The notes under the pieces were generated by a model, which saw only the letters and a program-made list of their open reading frames with translations, made no database searches and had not been told where the DNA came from. A program made the position numbers and the translations under genes. A stretch of 64,000 nt of DNA from Eustoma russellianum (taxonomy: Eukaryota > Streptophyta > Magnoliopsida > Gentianales > Gentianaceae). The stretch covers positions 13,197,192 through 13,261,191 of the forward strand of contig AP025065.1 in NCBI GenBank assembly GCA_036186865.1, written 5' to 3'. Position 1 is the stretch's first letter; every line of letters begins with the position of its first letter. Below, one piece after another: positions 42,857 to 53,991 of the stretch.

Positions 42857-42861
42857 GTATA
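42857..42861. repeat. Target site duplication of G (right)
   Basis: GTATA, matching 27776-27780. Confidence 0.92.
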
Positions 42862-43901
42862 CCTTGAGATATGTCGCCTATTATGAGGTCGTGTGGGTGA
42901 TCTCTATGCCATCTTGGTTTATTATTTTCTAAGTTCTCATGCGGTTCTAAGTGATCATGTATTTCTAGTGTCTCGTGCTCATCATGTATGTTGATTTCTT
43001 CTATGTCATCCATCACGGGTTTCAATTCAAAATCATCATCATATTATTTGTTTATTTCAAGTTCACCAAATTCATTGAATTTCACATGAATAGGTTCTAA
43101 AATTTGTCTATTGATTGGATCATAGCATCTACATGCCTTAGAATTCACAGAATATCCAACAAAAATACATTCAATAGATTTAGACTCAAATTTATCTAAA
43201 TTTTCTTTTGTGTTTAATACAAAATATTTACATCCAAAAACTTGAAAATAATCAATCTTTGGCATACGATCATTTAAAATCTCATATGGCGTTTTATTAA
43301 TTTTCTTTCTAATTGATAAATGGTTAAATGTATAAACGCACAACTAACGTCTTCCGCCCACAAAAAATCTAGGTAATCGAATTTCACAAAGCATGGTTCT
43401 TGCAATTTCTTGCAACGTCCTATTCTTTCTTTCAACTACACCGTTTAATTATGACGTTCTAGGTGGTGAAAATTTTTGCTTAATACATTTTTCTTCACAA
43501 AACGCTCATTTCTTTATTTTTAAATTCGCCGCCTCTATCGCTCTTAATCTTTTTCACATTCACACCGTATTCATTTTCAAGTTGTTTTATTAATTTAGCA
43601 ATCTCAACAGCACTGTCATCTTTATTTGCAAGAAATAAAGTCCATGTATAACGAGAAAAATCATCAACAATAACGCATGCATAGTGTCGCCCTCCGAGGC
43701 TTTTAGTACGATTAGGACCAAAAAAATCAATATGTAATTATTCTAAGATTCTAAATGTGCTAATTTCATTCTTAGACTTAATTGATTCACGTGTTTGTTT
43801 GCCCTTAATACAAGATTTACACAACTTAAAGTTGTCCAAATTAAGTTTAGGCATTCCTCGTACTTGATTCTTACGTTAAAGTTTTTCAAGAGTGGAGATG
43901 C
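42862..43901 (-). pseudogene. Copia D2 integrase (broken)
   Basis: From E1 downward: ISTLEKL, then zinc-region Cys motif CKSCIKGKQT (text near 43805), core HIDFFGPNRTKSLGGRHYAC and VIVDDFSRYTWTLFL with catalytic Asp, IKSDRGGEFKN with the second Asp. The region near 43330-43500 is broken by stops. The C-terminal part (43044-43343) reads INKTPYEILNDRMPKIDYF, VFGCKYFVLN, CIFVGYSVNSKACRCYDP. The linker to RT, including GDISQGI, ends at the G insertion. It continues from the protease/zinc text WHRHLGH on the far side of E1 (51460). Confidence 0.85.
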
Positions 43902-43906
43902 CAATG
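43902..43906. repeat. Target site duplication of E1 (left)
   Basis: CAATG, repeated at 51455-51459. Removing E1 restores the copia text WHRHLGHIGISTLEKL. Confidence 0.93.
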
Positions 43907-45337
43907 TGATGAGGATCAAGGATCCCATCAAGAGGTCAAGGGCCCTATGACAAGAAGGAGGGCAAGAGAACTTTTTCATCAGGTTGGAACCTTCTTGTAT
44001 AAGCATGTTCAAGATGAACCTAAGGTTCCATGGGTTCATTTCATTGAACCCGCCCTTTGAGCATTTATGAGTGTGCGTTAGTGCGTGCATTCTTTACTTT
44101 GAATTTTGTCTTGTTTTCTTGTGATCTTTGTTTTATGTGTTTGCTTTGTAGATAAATTAGGTACATGGAAGATCCAAATGAAAAGGAGGCCCAAAAGGAA
44201 CATTGTAGGCGTGTGTTGCAAAAGAAGGAGACAAAAAGAATGTTGTCTTGAAAAGAATGTTTGTCTCCACAAAGACAAATTCAAATCCAATATGGAATTC
44301 CTTTTTCAAAATTGAACTCAAAAACATATCCGAAAAACAACCAAGAGGCCGTCCATTTTGAAGTGCAAGGATGAAGATCAAATTGAAATTAAATTTGATG
44401 TTAAACATGAATTTAAATTTAACCATGATTTGAATTCAAGTTTCAACCAATTGGAGACTTAAATTTCAAGAAGATTTCAGCCAATATATCCAGCCATGTG
44501 CACGCCATCTTGGAGGAGAAAAGAAGGATATATTCCAATTCAAATTGAATCCAAGTTTGAATTCAAATTCAAACTCAATTTGAATTCAAACTTCAATCAT
44601 CATTTGAATTGAATCCCAACCATCTTATCATCATCAAATCAGATTTTGTTCTCTTCATTCCTCAATAAAACATGGCTAGAAGGATAGGAGGAGGATAGAC
44701 AACAAACAAATTCAAGGTGCACTCAAATTCAAACTCAACTTGAATTCAAACTTCACCCAAATTTTGAATTCAAGTTCAACCCCATCCTATTCATCAAATC
44801 AGCTCTCCAAGGCCTCATTTGCTGACCAAATACACGGCTGAATCAAGGAGGAAGTCAACCGATTGTTGGCAAGGATTTTCTAGTTATTTTTGAGATCAAA
44901 CAATTAGCAAATTCAAGTTCAATTCAAATGTTTTTCTAGCTATTTCTTTTAGATAATATATGGTCATTTTAAGTGTCTTTAGGCGTCTATAAATAGGCTC
45001 CCTTTGGTCGATTTTTAAAGCAACTTTGGATGAATAAAATTTCTTGATATTTTCTTCACTTATCATGAGACTTTTTTCTTGGTTTTGCATTAAAAACCTA
45101 AGTTAAGATCCTTCAAAGTTGAACATTTTGAAGGTGTTGCCATTGCTTAAAGGTGCCGTCCAGGAGGGCCGTATTGGTTTGCCTGATCAACGACCATCTT
45201 GAAGTGTTGGTCTTGCTCATTGCTCCACATGTTTTTATCACTAAGGAAGCAAGAGGAAGTCTTCTTCCTTGTGCCTAACCCTTTGTGAAGGACGTTTGGA
45301 AGGTGGAATTGTTGGATCCCACGTCTTCCACGCATCA
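43907..45337 (+). repeat. E1 5' LTR (1431 bp)
   Basis: TG at 43907, CA at 45337. The middle (44380-44780) is packed with CAAATTCAAATTCAAACTC and TTTGAATTCAAA text, forming many short inverted repeats. Moderately diverged from the 3' LTR (substitutions and small indels visible), so older than G. Confidence 0.9.
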
Positions 45338-45340
45338 AAT

Positions 45341-45353
45341 TGGTATCAGAGAC
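45341..45353 (+). other. E1 primer-binding site
   Basis: TGGTATCAGAGAC three bases after the LTR; initiator tRNA-Met type. Confidence 0.85.
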
Positions 45354-46988
45354 CAGGTTACTCTATTCCACCGTATTCTATCCTTTTCTTTTCGTTTGAG
45401 TCTCTTCATTTCAAGTTTAGTTGTGTCATTCTTCTACCCCTCATTCTACACGTCCTAGGGTTTCTAAGTGTTTGTCTTTTGCTGCATCTTGTCATTCATC
45501 ATTCAAGCGTCATTCTTTTCTTTTCAATCTTTTCGTCACTATTTGATCTTTGTCATTTAAGCTTGAACAAGTTAGGGTTTGTTGCATTTAGGTCCCATTC
45601 AGCTTTCTTTTAAATGTACAACCATCAGCTTATAAAGCTACCTCGGTTTCAAATCATCTTGTTGCTTCCGAAACTTTTAGTTGGTGATGATTGTATGCAT
45701 CTTGTGATTCACATTGTGATTGGTTTCATGCTTTAAATCAAGTTAGTCCTACGTGTGTTTGTCTTCACACACCATTTTCAACATCAACAAAACCCTAAAT
45801 CCACCCCCAATACCCACGGCCCAAAACCAAACCCACCCAAACCCGACCCTAAAACTCACCAACCAGATACCAAACTACATAATTTACCCTCTTAACAAAA
45901 AGCCCCAACCCAATTTTGCCAAACAAAATCAGAATCAAAAGTTCCCAACTCATTCAAAAACACCCTAACCCTAGAATTTGAATTTTGTTCAATTCTGTCC
46001 TACACCCATCCATTATTCAAATTGACCACACAAATAATCAATTACCAACCCAAATAGCCATATATACCATACATTCAATTTCCAAAACTCCAATCCTACA
46101 AATACCCAAAAAGTCCACAAACCCTAAATTAAAAACCCTAACCCTAACCCCAATTCCGCCCAACCTCAATTTCCCTCACTTTCCAAGGTTATTTTGTTGC
46201 AATTAAAGATTGCAAACTGCAATTTAAAGTCATTGCACTATTCTGCCCAAAAACGAAAGTTCTGAGTACAAAACGCATGAAATTCCAATTCTGCCCCTAG
46301 TCAAAAAAAAAGAATCTGAACCTTGCTCACATTGAAATAGCAAGGAAGGGAAGAAAAACAAAAGAACAAGAGAAAAGAAAAAGGGCAAAACGTTTGTGCA
46401 TTACTTGAATTTTCTTGGGTGCAATTTGACAACCTTGGATACCGTATTTCGTTTTTGCTACACACAACCGTCCTCCCACATCTCATTCTCCTCATCCTGC
46501 TCTTCTTGAACCAACCACACACTTGGTTGCTCGATTATGGCATGAATTGAACCATTTTGTGGATAGTAAGTGCATAGAATCAAAATTAACTAAAGATTGC
46601 TCATGACAACCCTTAGTTCATATTTGGTTCAGCCTTATACACCAATTTTGGTTGCTTATTTCTTTGAATCTTAGTAGAAATTTCAAGTTTGTTTCCATTT
46701 CACTTTATTCTATTTTGATACTATTTGGTGCAACTTGAAAGAAAAAGGGTGAAATAAGTGTAGACCGTTGTGATTTGGAGAAGCATTGGCAAAACACTTT
46801 CTTAATTGATCACTTTGAATCTTATTAACTTCAGGTTATCCAAGAAGCAAAGTGGTAAGAGAGTGGAAAGAAGGGAAAGAGGAGTGTTCATATTTCGTTT
46901 TTACTACTCACTTAACGTTTGTTTGTCTTTGTGTTAGTTTGGTTCTTTTCTTTTCTTCTTGTTTTCGTTTAATCTCTTTAGGTAAAAC
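45354..46988 (+). other. E1 leader (1.6 kb, noncoding)
   Basis: No coding domain. The first part is pyrimidine-rich; 45780-46170 is A/C-rich and includes AACCCTAACCCTAACCCC near 46133, which is too short to be a telomere tract. Just before the gag ATG is a T-rich stretch ending CTCTTTAG, which resembles a splice acceptor. E2 has a comparable leader. Confidence 0.6.
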
Positions 46989-48230
46989 ATGGAGAGCAGC
47001 ACTCATTCCGCTTCTAGCAAGTCAAAGGAAGCCAAGACTTTGGACAACACGCAACAACAAATGCTGGAGATGCTAAAGAAACTCATGCATGACAATGAGG
47101 TAATCAAACATCGATTGGAGGATGTTGAATGGAGCTACAAGACGAGTGACAGACAAGGTACGAGCAGGGCCGTTCCCCTACTACAGCCAAGGCGTGACCC
47201 CCCAGAAGAAGTTGAGGATGACAACCTTAGACCACCACACATTGAGCCAAGAAGGTTTGTTCCACCAACACAACCAAGAAGGTACGCTCCAAGAAGGTAC
47301 AATGATGATTACATTCCATTTGAGCATGATGATTATGACTTTGATGACCACCCTCCCCGTGGTTACCAAATACGTCAAAATCCCCTTTTCCCGCAAGATG
47401 ATGATTTTCTCAAAACAAAAATACATTTTCAAACGTTTTATGGTAAAAGTAATGCGGAGGAATATTTGGAATGGGAAACAAAAGTGGATCTAATCTTTTC
47501 TTGTACCAACTACAGTGAATTACAAAAAGTGAGGTACGTTTCTGTTGAGTTCTCTGGTTACGCACTAAATTAGTGGACAAATTTGGGTCGAAATAGAACT
47601 AAGACAAGACAACCTCCAATTGCCACTTGGGAAGAAATGAAGTTTGAAATGAGACAACATTTTATCCCAAACAATTTTGAGAGTTCTATTTTCACAAGTT
47701 TGCAAAACTTAAGACAAGGTTCCAAAAGTGTAGACGAGTATTACAAAGAGTTAGAAATTTTGTTGGAAAGGTCTAACTTGCAGGAACCCAAAGAAGCCAC
47801 CAAGGCTCGTTTCTTACATGGTCTAAACAGGGAGATTGCGCAAAGGGTTGAGCTTCAACCTCACCTCGACCTCACAACAATGGTCCATATGGCTGAGAAG
47901 ATTGAACACCAACTAAAGGTACGTAGTTCCTCCAATTTCAATTCCACTTATCGTACTACTTAATCTTCATCAAGGTTTTCCAGCAAGCCTTCAGGAACAG
48001 GAAGCTCACGGCCTACAGGAGGCCAAACACATGACCAAGGTGCGTCACAAAGGATGGACAACCATGTGCAGGGCACACAAAAGCGAGATGAACGTGCCCA
48101 ACAAAAAGCTCCCGCAGGAAATTCTTCGGATCTCTCAAACAGGTTTAGAGACATTAAATGCTATGAATGTCAAGGACGTGGTCACATAGGAAAAGAGTGT
48201 CCTAATGCAAAACGAATCATGTTAATTGAG
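46989..48230 (+). pseudogene. gag: E1 gag (two stops)
   Basis: MESSTHSASSKSKEAKTLDN, a coiled-coil-like QQMLEMLKKLMHDNEVIKHR, then a Pro/Arg/Asp-rich region. The core domain reads DFLKTKIHFQTFYGKSNAEE, LEWETKVDLIFSCTNY, then a TAG at 47571 in place of the usual WW region. It continues as ATWEEMKFEMRQHFIPNNFE, QGSKSVDEYYKELEILLERS. A TAA near 47961 follows. The knuckle CYECQGRGHIGKEC is at 48159-48200. All these parts lie in one frame, so only nonsense changes break it. Confidence 0.87.
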
Positions 48231-49333
48231 GAAACTAATAAATATGTGCTCGAGTTCGAGCATGAAAACGAATTTGAGCATGATAATGAAATTGAACCTG
48301 AAGAGGATCTAGGCGCATTAGATGATTTTGACACTAGGGAATTTCTTGTTGTGCGTAGAGCTTTGAATGCATATCCAAAGTTAGATGATCACGAACAACA
48401 TAGAGAAAACGTTTTCCATATTCATTGCATGATAAATGGTAAAGTGTGCACCATTATCATTGATGCCGGTTCTTGTGCGAATGTGGCTAGCATCGAATTG
48501 GTAAGAAAACTGAATTTGCTCATGACAAATCATCTGCATCCTTACAAACTTGCATGGTTAAATGATTGCGGTGAAGTTAGCGTCAGTAAACAAGTTTTGA
48601 TTTCTCTTAGCATTGGTAGTTACAAAGATGATGTTTTTATGTGATGCTGCACAAATGCATGCTAGTCATATCTTATTTGGTAGGCCATGGCAATTTGATC
48701 GACATGTGACATATATGATGGATATTTGAATCGTTACTCTTTCAAGTTGAATGGCAAACTTTACAAATTGCATGCACTTCCACCACACAAAGTCCACGAG
48801 GATCACCAACGCATGTCTAAGTCTAGGTCCGATCCTAAGGAAAAAGAAGCTGAGAGAAAATTCGTGGAATGCATGAAAAGTGAGAACAAAAAACAAGAGA
48901 GCAAGGGAAAAGAGGTAGTACCCATAGGAGTCACCGAGTCCAAAAAGAAGTGTGGGTATTTTGCAAAGAAAAGAGAGGTCACACGAGCCCTTTATAACAG
49001 CCAAACCATTCTTATTCTCATTCCAAAGGTGTGTCACCTTTCACTAGAAGAACTCCCAGAAAATCTCCCTACCTCTGTTGCATCCCTCATACAAGAGTAC
49101 AAAGTTCTATTTCCCACCAAGCCACCATCCGGATTACCACCTATTAGAGGAATAGAACACCAAATCGATTTTGTCCCAAGTGCCGTTTTACAAAATCGCC
49201 CAGCCTATCGAGCCAACCCTGAAGAAACCAAGGAAATCCAAAGGCAAGTAGAGGAGCTCCTAGCGAGTGGACAAGTCCGAGAGAGCCTAAGCCCATCAGC
49301 CGTCCCTGACATTTTAGTACCCAAAAAGGATGC
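48231..49333 (+). pseudogene. E1 protease and RT stub (truncated)
   Basis: An acidic stretch (EHENEFEHDNEIEPEEDLG) leads to the protease-like motif IIIDAGSCANVASIELV; D-A-G replaces the D-G-G or D-S/T-G expected at the active site. Frameshifts near 48640 and 48715 follow. The linker and RT start LFPTKPPSGLPPIRGIEHQI, NRPAYRANPEETKEIQRQ and VPDILVPKKD are readable to about 49330. There the frame jumps to integrase text; RT catalytic parts and RNase H are deleted. Confidence 0.83.
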
Positions 49334-50079
49334 CACGTACAATTGTAAGTGATGGAGATACGAAATTTCTTAGTCATTTTTGGCGTGTTTTGTGGGCTAA
49401 ACTTGGTACTCGATTGTTGTTTTCTACCACTGGTCACCCAAAAACTGATGGACAAACTGTAGTCGTTAATCGTACTCTTTCTCAACTTTTGCGTGCCATT
49501 TTGCAAAAACATCTAAAACATTGGGAAGATTGTTTACCATATAACGAATTTGCATACAATAGGAGTGTCCATCACGGTACCTTGCATAGTCCATTTGAAA
49601 TCGTGCATCGTTTTAACCCCTTATCTCCCTTTGATTTGATCCCTATTCCCCGTGCATGAATGTTCACGTCTTGATGGTAAATAAAAAGCGAAAAAGATAA
49701 AGAAAATGCATGAACACGTTAAAACACAACTTGAAAAGAAAAACAAAGCTTATGAAAGACGAGCTAACAAACATCGAAAACGAGTTGTGTTTAAACCTGG
49801 TGATTTAGTGTGGTTACATTTATGCAAAGAAAGATTTCCCAATGAGCGAAAGTTGAAACTGTACCTAGAGGAGGTGGACCTTTCAAAGTTTTGAAACGCA
49901 TAGGTGAAAATGCATACATCCTTGATCTTCCTGAAAGGTATGGTTCTATTTCGCCTACTTTTAATGTTGCCGACCTCACCCCTTTCACTGATGACCTTTT
50001 TGATTCGAGGACGAATCCTCTTGAGGAGGGGGGATTGATGAGGATCAAGGATCCCATCAAGAGGTCAAGGGCCCTATGA
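49334..50079 (+). pseudogene. E1 integrase, C-terminal half, running into the 3' LTR
   Basis: Starts PRTIVSDGDTKFLSHFWRVL with the second core Asp. The motif TDGQTVVVNRTL has Val where the catalytic Glu (TDGQTEVV) belongs, so the enzyme is inactive. Then EDCLPYNEFAYNRSVHH and SPFEIVHRFNPLSPFDLIP. A shift near 49660 precedes ERRANKHRKRVVFKPGDLVW, and another near 49880 precedes RIGENAYILDLPERYGSI, FNVADLTPF, SRTNPLEEGG. The frame crosses the purine tract and continues 14 codons into the 3' LTR, ending KRSRAL at 50077. Confidence 0.86.
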
Positions 50080-51454
50080 CAAGAAGGAGGGCAAGAGAAC
50101 TTTGTCATCAAGTTGGAACCTTCTTGTATAAGCATGTTCAAGATGAACCTAGGGTTCCATGGGTTCATTTCATTGAACCCACCCTTTGAACATTTATGAG
50201 TGTGCGTGTGTGCGTGCATTCTTTACTTTGAATTTTGTCTTGTCTTCTTGTGATCTTTGTTTTATGTGTTTGCTTTGTAGGTAAATTAGGTACATGGAAG
50301 ATCCAAATGAAATGGAGGCCTAAAAGGAACATTGTAGGCGTATGTTGCAAAAGAAGGAGACAAAAGGAATGTTGTCTTGAAAAGAATGTTTGTCTCCACA
50401 AAGACAAATTCAAATGTGTCCAAGATGGAATTTCTTTTTCAAAATTGAACTCAAAAACATATCCCAAAAATGACCAAGAGGCCGACCATTTTGAAGTGCA
50501 AGGATGAAGATCAAATTGAAATTAAATTTGAAGTTGAACTTGAATTTAAATTCAACCATGATTTGAATTTAAGTTTATACCAATTGGAGACTTAAATTTC
50601 AAGAAGATTTCAGCCAATATATCCAGCCATGTACACGGCATCTTGGATGAGAAAAGAATGATAGAATCCAATTCAAATTGAATCCAAGTTTGAGTTCAAA
50701 TTCAAACTCAATTTGAATTCAAACTTCAACCATCATTTGAATTGAATCCCAGCCATCTTATCATCATAAAATCAGATTTTATACTCTTCATTCCTCAACA
50801 AAACACGGCTGGAAGGATAGGAGGAGGATAGACAACAAACAAATTCAAGGTGCACTCAAATTCAAACTTCACCCAACTTTTGAATTCAAGTTCAACCCCA
50901 TCCTACTCATCAAATCAGCTCTCCAAGGCCTCATTTGCTGACCAAATACACGGCTAAATCAAGGAGGAAGTCAACCGATTTTTGGCAAGGATTTTCTAGT
51001 TATTTTTGAATTCAAACAATTAGCAAATTCAAGTTCAATTCAAATGTTTTTCTAGCTACTTCTTTTAGATAATATCTGGTCATTTTAAGTGTCTTTAGGC
51101 GTCTATACATAGGCCCCCTTTGGCCGATTTTTAGAGCAACTTTGGATGAATAAAATTTCTTGATATTTTCTTCACTTATCGTGAGACTTTGTTTTCTTGG
51201 TTTTGCATTATAAATCTAAGTTACGATCCTTCAAAATTGAGCATTTTGAAGTTGTTGCCATTGCTAAAAGGTGCCATCCAGGAGGGCCGTATTGGTTTGC
51301 CTGATCAACGACCATCTTGAAGTGTTGGTCTTGCTCATTGCTTCACACGTTTTATCACTAAGGAAGCAAGGGGAAGTCTTCTTCCTTGTGCCTAACCCTT
51401 TCTAAAGGACATTTGGAAGGTGGAATTGTTGGAGCTCACGTCTTGCACGCATCA
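50036..51454 (+). repeat. E1 3' LTR (1419 bp)
   Basis: Starts TGATGAGGATCAAGG after the purine tract GGAGGGGGGAT and ends GCATCA, followed by the duplication CAATG (51455-51459). The same AATTCAAA-rich middle as the 5' LTR. Its first 44 bp also code for the integrase tail. Confidence 0.9.
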
Positions 51455-51459
51455 CAATG
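51455..51459. repeat. Target site duplication of E1 (right)
   Basis: CAATG, matching 43902-43906. Confidence 0.93.
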
Positions 51460-52130
51460 TGTCCTAAATGTCTATGCCATAAATTCACATTCGTTTCATT
51501 TAACATAGAACACTTTACTTTTGCATCTAACATATCATCCATCGATAACGTAAAAATATTCCCTTCTCTTTTTCCTTTTAATACTGTTTCTTCATTTTTG
51601 TTAATAATGTTGCAATATGGGTGAGAAAAATTCACATCAAAACCACTATCAAGAAATTGTGATATACTAAGTAAGTTGTAGGATAAGTTGCTTACCAAGA
51701 ATACGCTAGAAATTTGAAGAGTGCTTGGATTTCTGATTGTTCCCTTTCCAATTATCCTGCCTTCGTTGTTATCTCCAAAGGTTATGGATCCTCATTTTGT
51801 AACCTTGTTTAATTTTGAGAATAGGGTTGGATCACCCGTCATATGTCTTGAACAACCACTATCAAGGAACCACTTGTTTGCTAAATCTTTTGGTTTATGT
51901 GATCCCAGCAAAGTGTAACAATCATTTAGGTACCCTTAATTTTGGATCCTTAAGGGTTAGTGATTCAACCATTTGTAAGAGTACCTTTTGGTACCCAAAC
52001 TTGGGTGACCTTTCGTGGTCATACAAAAGATGAGAAGAAAGATGAAGAAGGAATATAGTATATGTTGTGATCACTTCTATTTGGCCTATAATGGCCAAAT
52101 CTATCATTGTAAAAATAAGGTGATTTTTGG
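51460..52130 (-). pseudogene. Copia D2 protease and pre-integrase region
   Basis: On the minus strand LDSGCSRHMTGD (about 51834-51870) is the copia aspartic protease active site, with D-S-G intact. It is followed by SSVFLVSNLSYNLLSISQFL, NEETVLKGKREGNIF and LWHRHLGH at the E1 insertion. Upstream text (51922-52130) is VPKG-type linker with stops and a frameshift. The catalytic motif is sound, but the frame between gag and protease is broken. Confidence 0.85.
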
Positions 52131-53936
52131 CTTTAATATGCATTTCGGTTTGCATGCAAGGCGCGTGATCTAGATGCATTAGTATGATATGAATGTTGCA
52201 TATACATCGCTGGCCTTCTTTCATATCTATATGGCACATTATTATACTTTCCATATGATGAAAAAGAAGTAGTGCGATGAGATGCAATAGGTGACTCTCT
52301 AGTTTGTATTGTCGCCTTCTTAGGCTTTACAACCGTTTTAAATACATGTGGTTGCTTAGATGAAGATAGAACAAAATTTGTAGATTTGTTGTGTACCTGA
52401 TTATCTACAATTTGCCCTAATCCGGTTTTGTCAGTTTCATGCTTTTGAGAAGGGATGAGATGATCTAACCTGCAAGTTCTTGTATCAAATTGTTTTACCG
52501 TCTTTTCTAGGTCTGCGTTTCTTGATCTCAAATCTGAGATCTCAGCTTTCATTGAAGTATTTTCGGATGTCAAAGGTGCAATTTAAGATTTTAATGAGTT
52601 AATCATGTTAGACGACTCCTCTTTTGAATCGTTTAATTGAGATACAATATTTGTGTTAGAAGATTCTAAAAATTTCTTATCTTCAATTAAACGTTTCTTT
52701 TCTTCCGCAAGAGTCTTAGTAAATTTATGCAACTCAATATATTGATTAAACAAATCATCATAAGAAGGTTCAGAATCAGAATCAGAATCAGAATTTACCT
52801 CACTAGATGCTTTGAATGCAAAGCATACTTGAGCTGTTTCTTCTTCGGTTTCTTCACTTTTAGAATCTAATGAATCACTCCATGTAAAGGCTTTGAGGGC
52901 TCTTCTTGTACTCCTTTGCTTAGGTTCTGAGACGGGTTTAGTTTTTGTCTATTCCTTGTCATGGTTTTTGTTTATAGTTTTGTCCATGTTCGGTGAGTCA
53001 TAAGAGATGTGTCCAAGTCTTCCACAGTCATAACATTTAATATTTTTATCATTATTCTTATTTCTATTTTTCTTAGATAAAGTAGACTTAGGTTTGTTTT
53101 TAAACGACTTTTTCATAAACTTTCTTAAGCCTTTAGCCAATAAGATTAGATCTTCATTATTCGAATTTATGTCACTATCATCTACGCGATCAGAAGAAGT
53201 AAAGATGTATTCATTTGATTTAAACGCTATAGTCTTACCTTGTTTAGAAGTTGATTCTGATTTCTTTAGAGTGAGTTTGTTTTCATGTACCTTTAGAGGT
53301 CCGATCAATTCTTCCATTTTTATTGACTTTGTTTCTTTACTTTCTTCAATTGCGATCACTTTTGAATCCCATTCGGATGGGAGGGTTCTCAAGATTTTCT
53401 ATACTTTTTCCTGTGACGAGAAAACATTGCCAAGAGACCCAAAAGAATTATAAATGTTAGTCAATCTCAAATCCATATCAACAATAGATTCATTGGGCAA
53501 TAATTTAAAGGATTCAAGGGTAGACATATGCATATTGATCTTGGACTCTTTAACTTGACTAGTTCCTTCATGCTTCATTTCTAGACACCTCCACATCTCT
53601 TGAGCACTAGAATAGTTAGAGACATAACTAGATTAGCTTTTACTCAAACCATTTAAGAGAAGTTGCATGGCTTTAGCATTCGTACTCAACTTCTTTTTAT
53701 CATCAATAGTATATTATTGCTTAGGTTTTACGACTTTTAACATAAAATCATTAACCGTGGATATTTTAGATGGAACAAACGAACCATCTTCTATTATAGA
53801 CCATAAATCTATACCGATAGTCATAAGAAAAAGTTTCATACGAAGTTTTCATTGAATAAACGACTCACTATCAAAAAAGGGAGGCCTTTGGGCTTGACAT
53901 ATCTTCTTGCTCGCTTTTGTGGGTAGTGGATGCCAT
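52131..53936 (-). pseudogene. gag: Copia D2 gag (broken)
   Basis: ATG at 53936 (MASTTHKS), then FDSESFIQ with a stop, LWSIIEDG, a TAA near 53717, MKHEGTSQVKESKINMHM, and NESIVDMDLRLTNIYNS. After a stop near 53400 comes ILRTLPSEWDSKVIAIEESK, EELIGPLKVHENKLTLKKSE, and the knuckle CYDCGRLGHISYDSP, whose last Cys is replaced by Ser. An acidic Ser-rich part and coiled-coil segment (MKAEISDLRSRNADLEKTVK) end in DKTGLG. Long gag with coiled coil; several stops and shifts show long decay, as expected for the oldest layer of the nest. Confidence 0.85.
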
Positions 53937-53977
53937 CTCACAAAGCTTGTTAGATCTGGTCGTTGTGAGTGAACCTT

Positions 53978-53989
53978 GCTCTGATACCA
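53978..53989 (-). other. Copia D2 primer-binding site
   Basis: TGGTATCAGAGC on the minus strand, two bases from the LTR end. Confidence 0.88.
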
Positions 53990-53991
53990 CT

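Larger units (their letters stand above)
43907..51454 (+). mobile_element. E1: CRM-like gypsy element, internally deleted
   Basis: LTRs 43907-45337 and 50036-51454, starting TGATGAGGATCAAGG and ending GCATCA, with the 5-bp duplication CAATG. Primer site, long leader, gag, protease and a stub of RT are present, then most of RT, RNase H and the integrase N-terminus are missing. The LTR start TGATGA, the gag/protease style and an integrase frame that runs into the 3' LTR resemble centromeric (CRM) chromoviruses; this clade call rests on recall. The integrase Glu is lost, so the copy is dead. Confidence 0.87.

Noticed and set aside
46128..46160. Telomere-like CCCTAA repeats
   Set aside because: Only two to three units within the A/C-rich leader of E1; no array.
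43907..51454. E1 as proof that the window is a functional centromere
   Set aside because: CRM-like elements often sit near centromeres, but no satellite array is seen and the clade call is from memory; only a weak hint.
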